A stretch of 64,000 nucleotides of DNA, from assembly GCA_963741305.1 (NCBI GenBank), contig CAVUHL010000003.1, forward strand, positions 7,316,001 through 7,380,000, written 5' to 3'. Origin of the DNA: DATMER01 sp963741305 (GTDB taxonomy: Bacteria; Acidobacteriota; Thermoanaerobaculia; Multivoradales; UBA5704). Made by a program: the position numbers and the translations under genes. Within the stretch, counting starts at the first letter, position 1, and every line of letters starts with the position of its first letter. This document shows positions 63,697-64,000 of this stretch, one piece after another. Below the pieces are notes generated by a model, which made no database searches, was not told the origin of the DNA, and was given only the letters and a program-made list of their open reading frames with translations.

Positions 63697-64000
63697 TCAT
63701 CTCCGCAGCTCATCTGCTCCTGGAAGGCGCACCGCTGGATCCCCAAAGACCATGAAGTTGCGGGCATCGCTGCGGAGGAGCAGGAGATCGGCGATCAAAT
63801 CGCCGTCCACTTCCTCCCTGATACGCATGTTTTCTTCCTGCGTCCCAAGCATCGTAGCTAGGCCTGCATACGACTGGCTGAGGTGATACATCGCATAGCC
63901 TACCGTGTGCCCGCGCAGGAGCCGGTCTAGTGCGTAACGGAAGGCGTTAAGCCCCTCTCCATTCGGTGAGCCTTCGAAGGAAGCGGTCCACGCCCGATCG
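63697..64000 (-). CDS. C-terminus of a caspase-like (C25-type) protein, partial
   Basis: The minus strand is open from the window edge to a TGA at 63699-63697, giving 101 codons: D-R-A-W-T-A-S-F, then L-L-R-G-H-T-V-G-Y-A-M-Y-H-L-S, then D-L-I-A-D-L-L-L-L-R-S-D-A-R-N-F-M-V-F-G-D-P-A-V-R-L-P. The final A-R-N-x-x-x-x-G-D-P-A-V-R-L motif is typical of the end of caspase-fold proteins such as CHAT and gingipain-like domains. From memory it best fits large C25-like proteins whose N-terminal segment resembles the small protein at 44120. It converges on paralogue 5 with only three bases between. No start is in the window. Confidence 0.55.
   Translation of the reverse strand, partial: DRAWTASFEGSPNGEGLNAFRYALDRLLRGHTVGYAMYHLSQSYAGLATMLGTQEENMRIREEVDGDLIADLLLLRSDARNFMVFGDPAVRLPGADELRR

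Overview
The window is GC-rich bacterial chromosome. It carries two rRNA operons, lipoprotein and outer-membrane signal peptides, Hanks-type Ser/Thr kinases fused to TPR or sigma-54 modules, two lipidated alkaline-phosphatase-superfamily proteins ending in a Leu-Gly-Tyr-Ile motif, and an array of CHAT/NB-ARC/TPR proteins. This mix best suits an Acidobacteriota-like Gram-negative (perhaps near Thermoanaerobaculia). That placement is inference; the two complete 16S genes would settle it.

Layout. 1-7572 is housekeeping: a ykgJ-like/aat pair on the minus strand, a sulfatase-like lipoprotein, transhydrogenase genes pntB and pntAB with no adjacent pntAA, then a nuclease-like/PIN pair joined by 4-base overlaps to purM-purN. 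7728-18686 holds two head-to-tail rRNA operons. They look identical in 16S, 23S and 5S, but the first spacer carries only tRNA-Ile and the second tRNA-Ile plus tRNA-Ala. 18702-33996 holds a kinase-TolB-TPR protein, a phosphodiesterase lipoprotein, an FAD/Rieske oxidoreductase behind a sigma-54-type promoter, DUF2330 and RnfD-like genes, comF, an outer-membrane protein, MgtC- and TlpA-like genes, and a giant kinase/ATPase/TPR/GAF/sigma-54 activator. Degenerate 20-bp-period tandem repeats follow two of the genes.

34236-39900 is a scarred integration site at tRNA-Ala(GGC). A serine integrase of about 504 codons is split by a complete IS1380-family element. Its 15-bp inverted repeats and CTAG target duplication are visible, and removing the element restores the reading frame. 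Beside it are a small recombinase cassette, a dnaB tail and a second, frameshifted integrase remnant.

40024-63693 is the most striking part: about 23.7 kb of same-strand, closely spaced genes. A lipoprotein with TPR, CHAT and TIR domains is followed by a small truncated-looking protein and then five tandem paralogues of about 1,246-1,341 residues. Each has an N-terminal CHAT (caspase-like) domain, an NB-ARC/STAND ATPase and C-terminal TPRs. All five keep the CHAT His/Cys pair and the Walker motifs, while the C-terminal halves differ more. By analogy with NLR-like prokaryotic immune proteins, I infer an expanded family of STAND receptors with one shared protease effector and diversified sensors. 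A convergent partial gene at 63697-64000 resembles the C-terminus of a caspase-like C25-type protein.
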